DNA of 64,000 bases from Phycicoccus avicenniae (GTDB taxonomy: Bacteria; Actinomycetota; Actinomycetes; Actinomycetales; Dermatophilaceae): positions 43,677 to 107,676 of the forward strand of contig NZ_JAGSNF010000022.1 in assembly GCF_018139485.1 (NCBI RefSeq), in the 5' to 3' direction. Positions 63,809 to 64,000 of the stretch are shown here, one piece after another (the stretch's first letter is position 1; each line of letters opens with the position of its first letter). Below the pieces are notes generated by a model, which ran no database searches, had not been told where the DNA came from, and worked only from the letters and a program-made list of their open reading frames with translations. The translations under genes were made by a program, and so were the position numbers.

Positions 63809-63831
63809 CGTCGAGATCGGGCAACACGCAG
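63809..63831. repeat. Dispersed repeat, copy C, next to the IS30 end
   Basis: CGTCGAGATCGGGC followed by AACACGCAG repeats the arm of copy A at 51136 (two mismatches in 23 bases). It ends 13 bases before the IS30-type end. The other arm is not seen, so the element may have been split by the insertion. Confidence 0.6.
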
Positions 63832-63844
63832 GTGAGCACCCGGC

Positions 63845-64000
63845 GGATTCAATCGGTGAGTGCAACGGGGGTGTCAGGCTACGTCGGCGAGGGCTTCGGC
63901 GGGGGTGTGCCAGCCGAGGGTCATCCGGGGGCGGTTGTTGAGGCCGTCGGCGACGGTGTCGAGGTCTTCCTGGGTGTGCTTGGACAGGTCGGTGCCTTTG
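63845..64000 (-). mobile_element. IS30-family insertion sequence, one end only
   Basis: The sequence from 63845 (GGATTCAATCGGTGAGTGC) has the look of an IS30-type terminal inverted repeat, followed by the end of a transposase gene on the minus strand. The rest of the element lies beyond the window, so target duplication cannot be checked. It sits about 130 bases after purF. Confidence 0.78.
63874..64000 (-). CDS. IS30-family transposase, C-terminal part
   Basis: The last 41 codons of a transposase are present, running off the window edge. The tail includes [20 protein letters not shown] followed by [14 protein letters not shown], the usual C-terminus of IS30 DDE transposases, which ends after the catalytic Glu region. 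The catalytic residues themselves lie outside. Confidence 0.88.
   Translation of the reverse strand, partial: KGTDLSKHTQEDLDTVADGLNNRPRMTLGWHTPAEALADVA

Overview
The window is very GC-rich (clearly above 70% by eye), with almost gap-free coding, GTG starts, 4-base gene overlaps and strong G/C-ending codons. Together with DUF3151 beside fba, F420/flavin LLM oxidoreductases, a DGPF-linked ECF sigma factor and a SigK/RskA pair, this points to an actinobacterium. A member of the Micrococcales (Intrasporangiaceae-like) is my inference from gene content only. I see no tRNA, rRNA, CRISPR array or prophage.

Layout. 0-4.3 kb: haloacetate-dehalogenase-like hydrolase (cut by the window edge), SDR, pyrE, then a Na+/alanine-type symporter with a universal stress protein. 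4.4-10 kb: an ArsR-type regulator divergent from a translationally coupled run of MFS exporter, ABC ATPase, ABC permease, histidine kinase and response regulator. 10-16.9 kb: DedA, a TrmH/SpoU methyltransferase, an LLM oxidoreductase, three DGPF (YCII) proteins with an ECF42-type sigma factor, an acyltransferase and an unknown exported protein. 17-23.4 kb: fba, DUF3151, an HTH regulator, purA and a HelD/HelR-like RNA polymerase ATPase. 23.7-27.5 kb: a betaine/choline-type (Opu) ABC importer. 27.8-35.7 kb: purD, an LLM oxidoreductase and MFS exporter opposite soxR, then marR-MFS-acetamidase, and purC. 35.8-43.6 kb: an accessory locus with a ROK regulator, a sulfonate/sulfate-ester-type ABC importer, a cytoplasmic formylglycine-type sulfatase, a frameshifted DeoR regulator and a secreted GH43-like protein. 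43.7-51.1 kb: an NmrA-like protein, a large single-chain purL, an aldo/keto reductase divergent from merR, and a GNAT enzyme. 51.2-57.8 kb: a PaoABC-type molybdenum aldehyde dehydrogenase, DUF1295, a spermidine-synthase-like protein, a sterol-carrier protein and an LLM oxidoreductase. 57.8-61.7 kb: fasciclin lipoprotein, sigK, rskA and a membrane molybdopterin oxidoreductase. 61.8-64 kb: a small membrane protein, purF and the end of an IS30-family element.

How the genes work together. The conserved backbone is nucleotide synthesis (pyrE, purA, purD, purC, purL, purF) plus fba; accessory cassettes for transport, stress and redox lie between these genes. Regulation is unusually readable. Many genes have a -10-like hexamer ending 6-8 bases before the start codon, which implies leaderless transcripts. 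Several divergent pairs (ArsR/MFS, SoxR/MFS, MerR/AKR) and marR have dyads inside their promoters. The SigK locus shows two promoter candidates of the known SigK type, with identical 16-base spacers, before the fasciclin gene and before the Mo-oxidoreductase; the DGPF genes are preceded by a promoter of ECF42 type.
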